Below, in pieces: positions 33,936-44,781 of a stretch of 64,000 nucleotides of DNA (position 1 is the first letter of the stretch; the number at the start of each line of letters is the position of its first letter). The position numbers and the translations under genes were made by a program. The notes beneath the pieces are model-generated. The model was given only the letters and a program-made list of their open reading frames with translations. It was not told where the DNA came from and did not search any database. This stretch comes from Septoria linicola. Taxonomy: Eukaryota > Ascomycota > Dothideomycetes > Mycosphaerellales > Mycosphaerellaceae. The stretch lies in assembly GCA_024114885.1 (NCBI GenBank), contig CP099418.1, positions 1,798,001 to 1,862,000 of the forward strand. The letters run 5' to 3'.

Positions 33936-35233
33936 TCATGTATTGCACAAGCTCGACAGATGATCATCATGCTTGACGAACGCTCCAGCATAGCGAGGTT
34001 GTATGGTGCGATATGACACGGTCGAGCTCTGCGTTTGTTTGAACGGGACAGCTGTTTCTGTCTGATCACCGCCTAGAGTCGTGCCTCGATCGTGGTGCGC
34101 AGAGAGCTCCGTACTTCCCTGGTCTGGAAGATCGTCGCATATCTGTAGCTTGCTACTTCTATCGCGAATTATACGCTGACCAGGCCAGTCTAAGCAGTGC
34201 ACCACATGGCATCTTCCACACAGCTTCTTCGCTCTGCGGCGAAGATTGCGAGCTGCACTGCATCCCCATACTCGATCTATCTTACGGGAGTCCTGGCCGA
34301 TCAGTTGACCGATTTTCGCTGCTTCATTCGCCATGATATGAAATATTGCACATCGACAGCGACTGCTTTGGCTGTGGCATGGTGAGCAGACGTACGCCTC
34401 AACCATGGAGCTTTCCTTACCCATCTGTGTTTTCTGGAGCGCCACGGGAAGAACGCCTTTCGCATCTGAGGCAGTGCCCATAGACCAGGTGATCTTGCCG
34501 TCGAGCAACTCTCCTGTTTCAACACTACAATAGATAGCAGGCACGACTTTGCTTTGGCTATTTGGGGCCTTGACCGGAATGTCCTCGCGGTCCACGGGAA
34601 TCTGCACAACAATAAACCTGTTGCCTTGCATGCTGACCGCTGTGATGACGAGCACGCGGAAGTCACGGTCTTGTAACAGGAATATTGGCATGGCATGTCG
34701 CATGAGCCAGATCTCCATTGTGATTTCTTTCCAGCCGTTCACAGCAGCACCAAAAGTTTGGAGATCCTGCTCCCACGAGTACTCTCGCTCGGCCGATGCT
34801 ACAGAAGGTGTGTACTCGCTTTCGTGCTGGCTATGATTGACTCTGAGGTTCTGGTCGAATTCTTCCCAGCTTGCAGTCCCATCAGTTGCTGAGTCCTCAT
34901 GGACACTAGCTTAAGGCAAGGGTCAGCGGCCAGGATTTGCACAGATCTGGTTGAAGCCTTACTTCGAGCAAACCAGTTCTCCGTCGGATCGTTCGTAATC
35001 ACAGCAGACCGTATCTGGATGGGTGCGGTAGCTGGTGGCTCATGACGCACGCCATTCGTTTTGAAGACATTGTCATCAAAACGTATAAACTTGTCTCCCT
35101 CTGCTAGGACCTCTGACACAAAGTTCTGTAAGCTCGGAGTGTTGCCTTGGGTCTGCTGGGAGGACAGTTCATCAAGATGTGGTAAGTCGAGCGCCTTGAG
35201 TGGGCGCAGATGAATTCTTGAAGATGCCGCCAT
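33936..35233 (-). CDS. DUF3074 (START-like) domain protein, 3' end uncertain
   Basis: Exon 1 is 35233-34963 (MAASSRIHLRPLKALDLPHLDEL). The intron 34962-34910 (GTAAGG...TTAAG) joins in frame to exon 2 from 34909. The join recreates SVHEDSATDGTASWEEFDQNL, then EREYSWEQD and a WKEITMEIWLMRH block, with FLLQDRDFRVLVITA and FIVVQIPV strands and YCSVE...ITWSMGTASDAKGVLP. That order is the DUF3074 fold, related to START lipid-binding domains. After ALQKTQM a GTAAGG donor (near 34425) suggests another intron; without it the frame runs to 33936 (414 residues) through sequence unlike the family. The true C-terminus is therefore unresolved. Ligand unknown. It diverges from the thioredoxin-fold gene. Confidence 0.8.
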
Positions 35234-35582
35234 AGCAGATTGTTGGATCTTGTTGCTCTCCGACAGTGGCGATGTGAAGTGGGGAGGAGAGTGTGGTTAC
35301 TGGTGACTTACAATCTGCTAGGCATTTGCTACGTGATGGATATATCAGTGTTGTGTTGAGCGCGCTGATCGTCAACCACACGCGCGTCATTCAAATCTGG
35401 ACCGCCCGAATCCGAGCTTCGAGACACGCAAAGGACGAACGGAGTTCTCCTCTACGACAGCACAACCCGCGCAGGGCGAATGTCGTGCCCCAACCGTCTC
35501 GTGCAAGCTGTGCTTCTGAATGTAGGCATTCTAACATTGTCCATTTCACAACCCAACAAGCGACCACCCTGAGCAGCCAGCC
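35234..35582. promoter_or_regulatory. Divergent promoter, DUF3074 gene and thioredoxin-fold gene
   Basis: A 349-bp gap between outward-facing ATGs; no clear TATA box. Confidence 0.35.
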
Positions 35583-35936
35583 ATGGCTCTTCGTGTAATC
35601 CGAATCCTCGACCGAGCGAAGCACGACGAGATTGTCGCAAACTCCAAGAATATACCGACTGTTCTGCATGTCTCGAACTCGTCGTTGCCTGCCTGCAGAG
35701 CCTTCAGTCCGAAGTACGAAGAGCTAGCGAAAGCACACGCAAGCGACAATATCGCATTTGCTGAGATGGACTTCAACGCGGAAACAAGCTATTTGTTCAA
35801 ATTCTCTCCGAATCAGATACCAGTGACTGTTGCAATGTTCGGAGACAGATGGGCTCAGACTGTGATGGGCGCAGATATGAGTGGAATAGAAAAGATGATC
35901 GGCATCATGCTTTCAGAAAGTGGAAAGGGACAATAA
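35583..35936 (+). CDS. Thioredoxin-fold protein without the CxxC active site
   Basis: Single exon, 117 residues, ATG 35583. The layout fits thioredoxin: an N-terminal helix (DRAKHDEIVANSKN), strand TVLHVSNSS, the active-site turn, strand IAFAEMDFNAE, the cis-proline region NQIPVTVAMFGDRW and a C-terminal helix. At the place of the usual WCGPC the sequence is LPACRAF, with only the second cysteine kept, so dithiol oxidoreduction is unlikely. Such proteins can act as glutathione-linked monothiol enzymes or as chaperones or scaffolds; which applies here is unknown. No targeting signal is seen. Confidence 0.8.
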   Translation: MALRVIRILDRAKHDEIVANSKNIPTVLHVSNSSLPACRAFSPKYEELAKAHASDNIAFAEMDFNAETSYLFKFSPNQIPVTVAMFGDRWAQTVMGADMSGIEKMIGIMLSESGKGQ

Positions 35937-36740
35937 GCATTGTCGGTGAGCGTTCCTCTCACGTCTGCAGAGGGATATATGACCATGAGATTTATGGCGG
36001 CCAGGGAGACATCGGCAGCTCATGGCGATCAGAAGCATGGATCGCGGTGCAACTGGGCGTAGTCGTGTCGTCTGGGCATAGTCACATCGTCCAGACGTAA
36101 AGTGCAGCACCATCATGAATCATGAGACTGCATGGTGATTACAAACGCATCATTACAGAGGCCACTTCCTCCAATCAATGTCCTGTCTAGTGCAGAGCAG
36201 AACAGACATTGCAAACGTTCGCCGTGTCTGATACAGTCTCGGAGGCAACAGTGAACCGTGATAATCTCTCGGATGCTCAGCAGTTTGACCAGCGTGATCT
36301 GCCTCATGTGACTGCAGACTAGCATAGTGCGCTTCACATCTTGGAGCACGCACGCCATGCCATAAGATCTTCGTCATCAATCTTCGGCTCCGAGTGCTTA
36401 CCGTTGTTGCTTGTAATCGCTTAGACTGAAGTAGCGATGCCGTCGGAGCCATCGTACGAAACGGTCATCCTGTTAGCGCAAGGCTCGGCCTTCTAAAAGC
36501 CGAGCGCGAAAGGGCGAAGGCGTCGACCAGCTCCTGATGGCACACTTGATGTTCATGTCGCGCGGTATCTTCTCGTTCAGTAATAAGAATCATCTCCATG
36601 ATAAACGCGACTGAGTGTTGGTAAATTCTTTTTAATTGTCAAGGTTGTACATTTATAGAGGACAATCACGCGGGCAACGCACCTATCAAGTCTGCATGGT
36701 TTCTTGGCGACGGGGATAGTGACAGGGATAGCCTGCCGAT
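35937..36740. other. Intergenic with a strong hairpin
   Basis: An 800-bp gap between two plus-strand genes. A perfect 7-bp stem, GCTCGGC (36483-36489) with GCCGAGC (36499-36505), closes a 9-base loop. I checked it as a tRNA anticodon arm but found no matching T arm. The final 100 bp should contain the promoter of the MFS permease. Confidence 0.4.
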
Positions 36741-38631
36741 ATGACTACTACAACATCTAGCGATGTCGCAAGCGAGAAGCAGGCTGCAGACTCGGGATCG
36801 GACAATGGGCCTGGCTCTGTGCTGAACGATGATGTCGAGCACAATGCTCAACTGGACAACGACAAGAATGCATATCCGTCAACAACACCTTCTGCTCCTG
36901 TACAAGAATCGACTACAATAAAACCGCCTCCACCTGGCCCGCCAGGAGGACCAGTACCCAATGGTGGTACGCAGGCCTGGATACAGGTGCTTTGTAGCTG
37001 GATGTTGTTCTTCAACACTTGGTACATCAAGCCACTGATTTTTACTACTGCTCGAGATTGCTAGCTAACATCTATGCTAGGGGCGTGCTAAACACCTATG
37101 GCGTGTACCAGACATACTACGAGAGTGGCCAGCTCTTTACAGAAAGCTCAAGCAACATTTCTTGGATTGGATCCATACAGTCTTTCATGGTACGATTTAC
37201 GAATGACATCCGCAATCAGTGAACGACTGCTAACCATTGCAGGTACTCCTCGTCGGCGCTTTTATTGGTCCCATCTATGATCGAGGCCACCTACGGCCTT
37301 TGCTGATCGTTGGAGCATTTCTCATTGTCTTTGGACATATGATGCTTAGCCTGTGTACCGAATACTGGCAGTGTCTGCTCGCACAGGGATTTGTGGTGGG
37401 TATCGGTGGCGGGTGCCTTTTTGTGCCATCCGTGGCTATCCTGCCGACATATTTCTCGACACATATTGGTCTATCCATGGGAGTGGCAGCAAGTGGAAGT
37501 TCTATGGGCGGTAAGCAATTTCCCCTTGGGGTGACGCGCAATGCGTGGAGAATATGCTGCAGACGTGCTAATTCACCCTAGGCATCATCTACCCCATCAT
37601 GTTCTATCGCTTGATCAATCACGACAATCTAGGCTTCGCCTGGTCAGTGCGTGTCCTTGGATTCACCGCTTTGGCCACACTGCTGGTGCCAATATGCCTC
37701 ATGCACCAAAGGGTCAAACCCGCAAAGCCGAGATCTTTGATCGACTGGACAGCGTTCAGAGACGTTCCGTACCTGACTTTTGTGCTTGGATGCATGATTG
37801 GCTTCATCGGACTTTACGTGAGGACTTTCGAGCTGTTGTTTGACACCATTCCCGTACTGACATTGACCTCAGGTTGGCTTCTTCTACATCAGCTTCTACG
37901 GCAGTCAGCGAGGATATACGAATGAGAGCCTGTCCTTTTACCTGGTACCAATCCTCAATGCTGGATCTGTCTTTGGTCGCACACTGCCTAACGTACGTAA
38001 AGCGACTACCCAAAGGCATCCACCCTTGTTCAAGTGTCTCCTTCTGTTACGCCGATGTTACGGCATTCATTGCCAAGATCGGTATAGTAGCAACACAGAG
38101 ACACACGAGACATGACTGAGTCGCTGCTGACCTTCGACCTGTTACTTTTAGGTACTCGCGGATCGCATCGGTCCCGCAAATGTCATCGTGCCAGGTCAGA
38201 TCATCCCGTACATTCTGTGGGTTCCATGCTAACATCGGACAGGATCGTTATGCGTCGGTATTGTGCTCCTCTGCCTCATGGCCGTGACCAACACGGGCGG
38301 CATGATTGTGGTCACACTCTTGTTTGGTTTCTTCTCTGGCATCTTCATAGCCCTACCTCCTGTGCTGTTCGTGGCCCTTACCGAGGACAAGAGCAAGGTA
38401 GGAACCAGGATCGGAATGGGCTTTGCCGTCATTGGCTTGGGCGTGTTGGCTGGTGGCCCAGGAGGCGGTGGCATTTTAGGTACGAGCGGCTCTGGCGCTG
38501 ATCTTGCAAGTGAGGACCTGAATTGGAACGGAAACTGGATCTATGCTGGAGTTGCGGTGCTCGTTGGCAGCGCGATCTTCACCGTGGTCCGGGTTATGAA
38601 AGGCGGAAGCAGGCTTATGGTTCGGGTATGA
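36741..38631 (+). CDS. MFS monocarboxylate-type permease, 481 residues
   Basis: Seven exons: 36741-37021, 37081-37189, 37243-37510, 37582-37817, 37873-37992, 38152-38194, 38243-38631. All introns are GT-AG. The N-terminal 70 residues are hydrophilic and end in PPPPGPPGGPVPNGG, followed by TQAWIQVLCSWMLFFNTW and GVLNTYGVYQTYYESG. This is the typical first helix and loop of the fungal MCT-like (MCH) family. Later spans include IGPIYDRGHLRPLLIVGA, a motif A-like D-R-G-H-x-R loop, FVVGIGGGCLFVPSVA and FGRTLPNVLADRIGP. About twelve membrane spans are expected. Family members move monocarboxylates, riboflavin or unknown substrates at the plasma membrane; the substrate here is unknown. The 43-bp exon 6 codes only VLADRIGPANVIVP. 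Confidence 0.92.
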
Positions 38632-38992
38632 GCTTACATCGACAGTTAGCATTTTACAAACAGATTTGCATCAGATATCATCGGGGCCTGAGGGATAAGG
38701 ACAGCCAGATCTTTTTCATGCCGTTGGTACAATGTGTGCGTTCTGGTCCCGTAGTATGTTCGCGAGCTTCCTCTTGTGGTGATGTGGCACATCTCCTGGC
38801 GCATGGGGTCAGCAAGACACATTATGTGCATTGTAAGCTAGCAGTCCATTCGTGATCTTCTCGTTTTATATGCAGAGCCGCGCGGTCCAGCAAAGCGTGT
38901 TGTACATGTTGTGAGAGTGGTGTATATGTACAATCCCGCTAAAACTCCTCGCTAAACCGAACATCATTTTGTAAAAAGACATTGAGCCCACA
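38632..38992. other. Convergent 3' flank
   Basis: About 360 bp between the stop of the permease and the stop of TIM14; probably the two 3' UTRs. Confidence 0.45.
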
Positions 38993-39447
38993 TCAGTGGA
39001 GGCCCTTTTCCAACAGCTCTTTCGCCTCGTTGATCTTGGTCGCGAGATATGGGCTGCCGCCTCGATCGGGGTGATTTAGCAACATCATGGCACGGTGCTT
39101 CTTCCGGAGCGTCTCTTTCGTGATGCCTCGTTCTCTACAACGCTTGGTTAATGACATAGCTCAGCTTCAGCTACCACATGGCGATGCGCCTTCTTCTTAC
39201 GATGTTTCCAGAATCAACGCTGCCTCTTTGCGGTTCATCTGCTTCTCGAAGCCACCCTTGTAGTATGCTTTGCCGAGTGCGCTGGTCCCACCTCGGGCTC
39301 TTCGCAGCGCAACAAGACCAGCACGTCCCTAAGAGTAGCGGGTCATGTTAGTGATGTCGCAACACAGGCGGCGTGAAAATCGATCGGCGGGCGTACGAAG
39401 AAAGCTGCTGCGGCGACTCCGACGCCAACGGCGAGGACTGTGGCCAT
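38993..39447 (-). CDS. PAM18: Mitochondrial import motor J-protein TIM14/PAM18
   Basis: Exons 39447-39397, 39328-39201 and 39134-38993 encode 106 residues. Introns 39396-39329 and 39200-39135 start GTACGC and GTAAGA and end TTAG and GTAG. The protein has a short N-terminal membrane segment (ATVLAVGVGVAAAAFF), the GGTSALGKAYYKGGFEKQMN linker typical of Tim14, and a C-terminal J domain with HPD at residues 81-83 (LLNHPDRGGSPYLATKINEAK). Known members sit in the inner membrane and stimulate mitochondrial Hsp70 in the PAM import motor. Length and layout match the shorter Tim14 forms. An upstream frame extends to 39588 without a stop, but the ATG used fits the family start. It is head-to-head with RLP24. 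Confidence 0.95.
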
Positions 39448-39755
39448 GGTGGCGGTCTTGAGCTGAGTGAGTGTGTGTGTGAGAAGGCGATCGAGAAGCC
39501 GGTCCAGATGGTAATCGACTTGGAGGATCTGGTGTGGTGAATAGACGCTCGACACTGCTGCTCGTTGAAGACTCGGACCATCGGGCATGAAGTTCTTACC
39601 TAACTAGTTAGTCCCGATCAAGTGAACCCTCTTTTTCTTGGCTCTGGAACTTTTTCGTCCAGTTGCCAGACCTTTGAGCAGACAGATCATCACCACCACC
39701 ACTCTCCACCGCCGCCCTTCACTCTCGACGAAGCGACACCGAGCGAGTCGCCACG
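39448..39755. promoter_or_regulatory. Bidirectional promoter of PAM18 and RLP24
   Basis: A 308-bp gap between the two start codons. ACTAACTAGTTAGT at 39599-39613 is a near-palindrome close to its centre. The RLP24 side is followed by pyrimidine-rich TCATCACCACCACC sequence typical of fungal 5' leaders. Confidence 0.4.
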
Positions 39756-40423
39756 ATGAGGATCGAGACTTGCTACTTCTGCTCGCAACCGTGCTACCCG
39801 TCCAAGGGTATCACGTTTGTGCGTAACGATGCGAAAGTCTTCAAGTTCTGCCGCTCAAAATGCCACAAGAACGTACGTAGTGCGTGGAGCAATTTCATGT
39901 ACGCAGGATACTAACGACAGAGCTGCAGTTCAAAATGAAGCGCAATCCACGAAAGCTCGCCTGGACCAAGGCCTTCCGAAGTGCCCACGGCAAGGAAATG
40001 CCCATCGATGGAACCCTCGCCAACTTCGCGCAACGCCGCAATGTCCCTGTGCGCTACAACCGCGATCTCGTGCAGAAGACTCTGCAGGCCATGTCGCGTG
40101 TACAGGAGATCCGGGACCGCAGAGAACGACAGTTTTACAAGGAACGTATGAAGGGCAACAAGGCCCGCCAGCTCGAAGCCGACAGGAAGCTGGTTGCAGA
40201 GAACCAACACTTGCTGCCACCACAGTACCGCGACCAAGTCGAGCAGACTCTACAAGAGGTGCACGAGCTCGAGCAGGAAGAGGACATGGAAGAAGATCTC
40301 GAGGAGGAAGTGGCGCTGGAAGAACAACAAAGATTGGCACCGAAGAAGAGCGCGCTCAAGCAAAAGAAGAAGCAGAGACTGGTCAGAGGCCAGGGAGTGG
40401 AAGAGATGGAGGTGGACGGTTGA
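39756..40423 (+). CDS. RLP24: Ribosome biogenesis protein RLP24 (eL24-like)
   Basis: Exons 39756-39872 and 39929-40423 encode 203 residues. The intron starts GTACGT and ends CTGCAG. The first 39 residues form the eL24-type zinc ribbon with Cys6, Cys9, Cys32 and Cys36 (MRIETCYFCSQPCYPSKGIT...FCRSKCHKN). They are followed by FKMKRNPRKLAWTKAFR, HGKEM and FAQRRNVPVRYNRDLVQKTL, as in Rlp24 rather than the ribosomal protein itself. The Glu-rich middle and Lys-rich end (KKSALKQKKKQR) are the tail that recruits the AAA-ATPase Drg1/Afg2 in yeast. Role: nuclear assembly of the pre-60S subunit, exchanged for eL24 in the cytoplasm. Confidence 0.96.
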
Positions 40424-42211
40424 TCGACCACCCTTTGTGCTCAATATTCGTGTCTATTCCGTGGGAGCGAAGGTGCCTGGCGTTTATGAGGATTTCTGTT
40501 GGGCATGCGATGGCGACAATAACATCAGTGGCAATCAGAGCATTTGCAGACCGCCCATCAACTTTCACCAGTGTTACACCACTCCGATCAAGGTCAGTGA
40601 TGCTCATACTCTCATCATCTCCATCGAAACGCATCGCCGTCAAGCATCACGCTCTTCCTCTGCTCAGTGAGGTGAGCGTCTACCGGTGGGTGCCAGATCA
40701 ACGAAGCTTTTTACTTTCTATTCGACTACATATAAGGCCTTTCTTGGGACATCCGTGGTAGTAGAATCCAAACAGATCGCTGACATATGTCAAGGCATGC
40801 TATGTCGTTTCAAATGCCTCATATCTGCCGAGCAGAGCAGCAAAGGACGATTGTGCAGCATGATCCATCGCCCGGCTCGAGGCTGCATCTACAACACTGT
40901 ACGCTCTAACCTGAGGCTTCCGTGTAGAGCTTCGACTGCTACGATCGTCAATTATGAGAGACGAGAGACTGGAGATGAGATTGCCAAGTCGTCAGGTGTG
41001 CTACAGCAGTGCTCATGGCCGTTCATGTGATCAATTCCAGGCGTGCTAGGCAAGGCAACAGCATAGTCATATAGATGAGTCTAGCATCAAATGCGGACAT
41101 CCGGTGCAGCTCGATCCGAGCAGCTTATCAGACTTTCAAGACCCCCCACGATTCTACACTCTTTCCATCATGGTGCATCTGGCGGAGTGCCGTCCCTCAA
41201 GATAATAGGTTCGAGAGGCGAGCTGAGGTCAGTTGACCGCCATAGCTAGAGCACGAAGTGATCCGTTGCACAATGTCATGTGGTTGTACTTGCCATCAAA
41301 GTAATCATAGCTCTGCGCAAGCCAATCGAAGGCACAACGTGTCTGCATATACGGTTCGGTTGCACAACTGAGTGTGGACAGTGCGGTGGCTAGCAGCGCT
41401 TGCGAATGATGGTGAGGGAGCGCCGCTAAAGTAGAATGAGCGGTGGAACTATGCATGCGCAAGCCGTCCTGAGACAATTGTAAGCGCTGTCCTCCGGCAC
41501 GCCCAGCGGTGTCCTCTTGAGAAAAACTTGTTTAGGTGAGGATCCGAAAGCTAGGACTTGCGTGCATTGATTGAGGCGCACGCATGATGCTGTCATCACC
41601 GACCGCTAGCGGAAAGAACACACGGCCAGAATAGATTGACAATCGCGCATTTGTACAATGTTGCTTGCTTTGCATCGCGTAGATATGGCTCAAAATGACA
41701 TGAGCTTCGCCGCGCTCATAGCTCAACAGAGGCATCGCCTTTTTGTCGAACAGCTGCGATGCGCGTATAGAGCTTTCGCAATGCAGTTAGTGTGGGGAGA
41801 GCTTGATCGAAGCTGTTGTTGTCTGAAAATTAGATGGCTGGAGTTGCAGCAGCGTTGTTTCGCAAACACTGTTCAACTCCGCCACAGGTGGACGATACGA
41901 TAGGTTTAGTCTGGTAGGCGGCTATTAGGCATGTCCAGACCAAGAGTAGGAGGGGAACAAACCATGCCATGTTCTTGTCGTGAGAGAAGTGGTCAGGAAA
42001 TAGGTCGATCGATCTTACAAGAAGTGACGACACACGCAGGAGCGAAACAGATTGGCTTGCAAGCTCGTTTGCGGGGCAATGCAAGCACAGACGTGCTTGG
42101 TTTGGCAGTACTTACTCTCACGGTCTCTCCTCCTTCTCCTCAACACCATCCTCTTTCCCAATCATCCACGACAGCATCTCCGAATAACACATTCGAAGAA
42201 GCACCGCCAAT
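40424..42211. other. Intergenic before the opsin gene
   Basis: About 1.8 kb. A minus-strand frame at 41830-42084 contains a hydrophobic MAWFVPLLLLVWTCLIAAYQ start, too short and isolated to call. The opsin promoter and CT-rich leader (about 42115-42175) are at the right end. No other gene seen. Confidence 0.45.
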
Positions 42212-43413
42212 ATGATCGATCCAGTTCAGGCATTCGCCATGGCCACGGGCACGATCCCGCTGTCCACCCCGAGCGTGTCGCCGCGTATGTCATGGTCCAT
42301 GACGACGCCAAACATGTGAAGCTGTTACTGACCATGCGATAGTTCCATCTGTGGTTCCAAGCCTTCCAGAGTACCAAACCGCCAGCGAGACTGGTGAGCG
42401 AACTCTCTGGTACGTCCTACCGTTCTTACGTCGCTAGTTCACCTCGTGTGGGCAACACAAGGCTGCGCTGGAGAGCTCGCCTTGAAGGCAGCAACCTGCA
42501 AGAGCTTAGAACATGCACTGACATATCATGTAGGGTCGTCTTCGTTGTCATGCTGGTAGCATCCATTGTCTTCTCTGGTATGGCATGGAACGTCCCAATG
42601 GTAAGCTTTCCCGAGCCTTCCGTGTCGCATCAACACGCTGACGAGAACATCAGTCGAAGCGCCTCTACCACGTCGTGACCACTCTGATCACCATCACTGC
42701 GTCGCTCTCATACTTCGCCATGGCTACCGGTCACGGTGTCAGCTACCACCACGTTGTCGTCCGCGAGTCCCACAAGCATGTGCCTGACACCAAGACCGAC
42801 CTCTACCGCCAGGTCTACTTTGCCCGTTACATCGACTGGGCCATTACCACCCCACTTTTGCTCCTTGATCTGGCTCTCTTGGCTGGCATGAACGGCGGCA
42901 GCATTCTCATCACCATTGTTGCTGATCTCATCATGATCTTGACCGGTCTGTTCGCAGCCTTCGGCGCTGAGGGAACTCCACAGAAGTGGGGATGGTACGC
43001 CATCGCCTGCATTGCCTACTTGGTAGTCATCTGGCAGCTCGTCCTCTACGGTCGCCCAGCTGCTTCTGCCAAGGGTGGCAAGGTTGGCAACTTCTTCGCT
43101 GCCATTGGTGGTTTCACCCTCATCATCTGGACCGTCTACCCAATGTAAGTTCCTCGCCGAATCTCAGCAAGGACTTAGGCTAACGATGCACAGTGTCTGG
43201 GGTATTGCTGACGGCAGCCGCAACATGAACGTCGACGAGGAGATCATTGCCTACGCTGTCCTGGACATCCTTGCTAAGCCAGTCTTCGGCGCTTGGCTCC
43301 TGTTCACCCACGCCAGCATCCCAGAGACCAACGTTGACCTTGGCGGCTTCTGGTCCAACGGTCTTTCAGGCGAGGGTCGCATCCGTGTTGGTGACGACGA
43401 TGAGGGTGCTTAA
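42212..43413 (+). CDS. Fungal opsin (microbial rhodopsin), proton-pump-type residues
   Basis: Exons 42212-42284, 42343-42409, 42534-42600, 42654-43144 and 43194-43413 encode 305 residues with seven hydrophobic helices. Introns start GTATGT, GTACGT, GTAAGC and GTAAGT. Key residues by alignment to bacteriorhodopsin: Arg in FARYIDW (R82), Asp130 (D85, proton acceptor), Trp131 (W86), Thr134 (T89), Asp141 (D96, proton donor), Asp257 (D212) and Lys261 in LDILAKPVFG (K216, retinal Schiff base). The D-T-D set is that of outward proton pumps such as the Leptosphaeria rhodopsin; Neurospora NOP-1 has Glu at the donor place. It should sit in a membrane as a light-driven pump with retinal; actual pumping is inference. 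A later start at M10 (42239) is possible. Confidence 0.95.
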
Positions 43414-44123
43414 GCGCCCGGCTCCCATCTCCATCGCAACACAACTCGATCGAGGCGTGCCCCGAGTCAACATTAAGCACGAAGGAGAAGGTGCGATGGA
43501 AACAACAAAAAATGTGCAGCAAGTAACGAATGAGAAAGGCCTTTCACTGATACGGCATGTAACGGGAAAGGCATCTCATCGGCGATACCTTTCAGGCGAA
43601 AGTCATCTAGCCGTTCAGCTCATCAGTAGCTGTATACGAGCTTTGTATACTTAGTTAATGCATAATCGTCTAGCGTCTGCTGGTTCGTGTCTTCATTGCA
43701 TTTCTTCAGCAAGGACTCATCTCTACTTTCGATCGCCCGTTAGAGTCATGTACTGCATTCCTAGGATTGCCAGATCGCTGTGATCGTCGTGCCGTTGCTC
43801 TTGGAAACAGCACCCCGCACTCTGACGCGACCCAGTCAGCTCATAGCAGAGGTATGCCTGCCTTTGTTTAGACCAAGCACCTCCCTCGTTGCAAAGAACA
43901 GGGTCGGAAGCAGGATTGTACACAGTTGATTGTTTCGGCTTTCGAAGTGCGACTCACTCCACAATCAAGTGGCAACAACAAACTTGCAACGAGTTCAAAT
44001 ACCACAGCAGAACTGACCTCAACGCACAGCCAATCCCAAGTTCCAAAGAGAGCGGTCTGCCAATCCACAATACTTAATTACATTCGAGCCAGCAATAGAC
44101 ATCCCAGTCCCTGGAAGTACAAC
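43414..44123. other. Intergenic between the opsin and RPEL genes
   Basis: About 700 bp between two plus-strand genes. No gene, RNA gene or strong repeat was seen. Confidence 0.45.
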
Positions 44124-44781
44124 ATGGCAGCCGAAGCACAGCCAGAGTCTGCGATCGAGACTGGTGTGGACGCGACTCCAATCACCAACAACGTCGAACG
44201 GAGAAACAGCCTGGAGAAGCATTTACAGCTTCGCCCGGAGGAGGCAGACCTCAAAAACAGACATATACTGCTCGACACTACAGCTGCGCCCTCGCTCCAA
44301 GCGAGAGCTGCTGAGCTTGAGAGACAGCGAATCACTGATAATCTCAAGAAGGTATTTCTCACACCGCCATGGATCTGGCTGCCAGTTTGTGTGCTGCAGC
44401 AGAGCTCGTACACGATGCCCATCGAGACCTTGCACTGTACTCTCATCGGACAAACCAGAACACTCCGTCCGTGATAGAAGACGAGAGCTCGCTGACGCTA
44501 TGCGCGAATTGCAGGGCCTCAGCCATCGACCCGAGAAGGAGTCGCTTGTACAGCGGAACATCCTCCCAGACTCCAGTGCAGCTCCTGGCATACAGGGCCA
44601 ACAGAAAGAATTGGAGAAGCACATGCGCGCAGACAGTTTGGAGAAACATCTGCAAGCTCGTCCAGAGAAAGAAGCTTTATTGAAAGAAGGCATTCTGAAA
44701 GGTAGGTTATCTGCTCCTCCTACCAATTTCTTGTCACCGCTGAGCGAACGCTGACTTGTTCATGATACAGACGAGAATTAA
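44124..44781 (+). CDS. RPEL-repeat protein, 141 residues
   Basis: Exons 44124-44351, 44515-44701 and 44771-44781. The introns start GTATTT and GTAGGT and end TTGCAG and ATACAG; the last exon adds only DEN. Three RPEL motifs are evenly spaced: RPEEADLKNRHIL (about residue 37), RPEKESLVQRNIL (about 81) and RPEKEALLKEGIL (about 126). Each of the first two is followed by an xDxxAAPxLQ-type linker and a basic helix, and SLEKHLQ-R precedes two of them. In animals RPEL motifs bind G-actin (MRTF, Phactr). Small fungal proteins of this layout exist, but their role is not known to me. No membrane segment or targeting signal is seen. The first intron (163 bp) is longer than its neighbours. Confidence 0.88.

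Noticed and set aside
36470..36530. Possible tRNA around the GCTCGGC hairpin
   Set aside because: No B-box GGTTCRANTCC or matching acceptor stem was found on either strand.
41830..42084. Minus-strand frame with a signal-like hydrophobic start (MAWFVPLLLLVW)
   Set aside because: Only 46 residues follow the likely ATG; it is isolated, with no homologue that I recognise.
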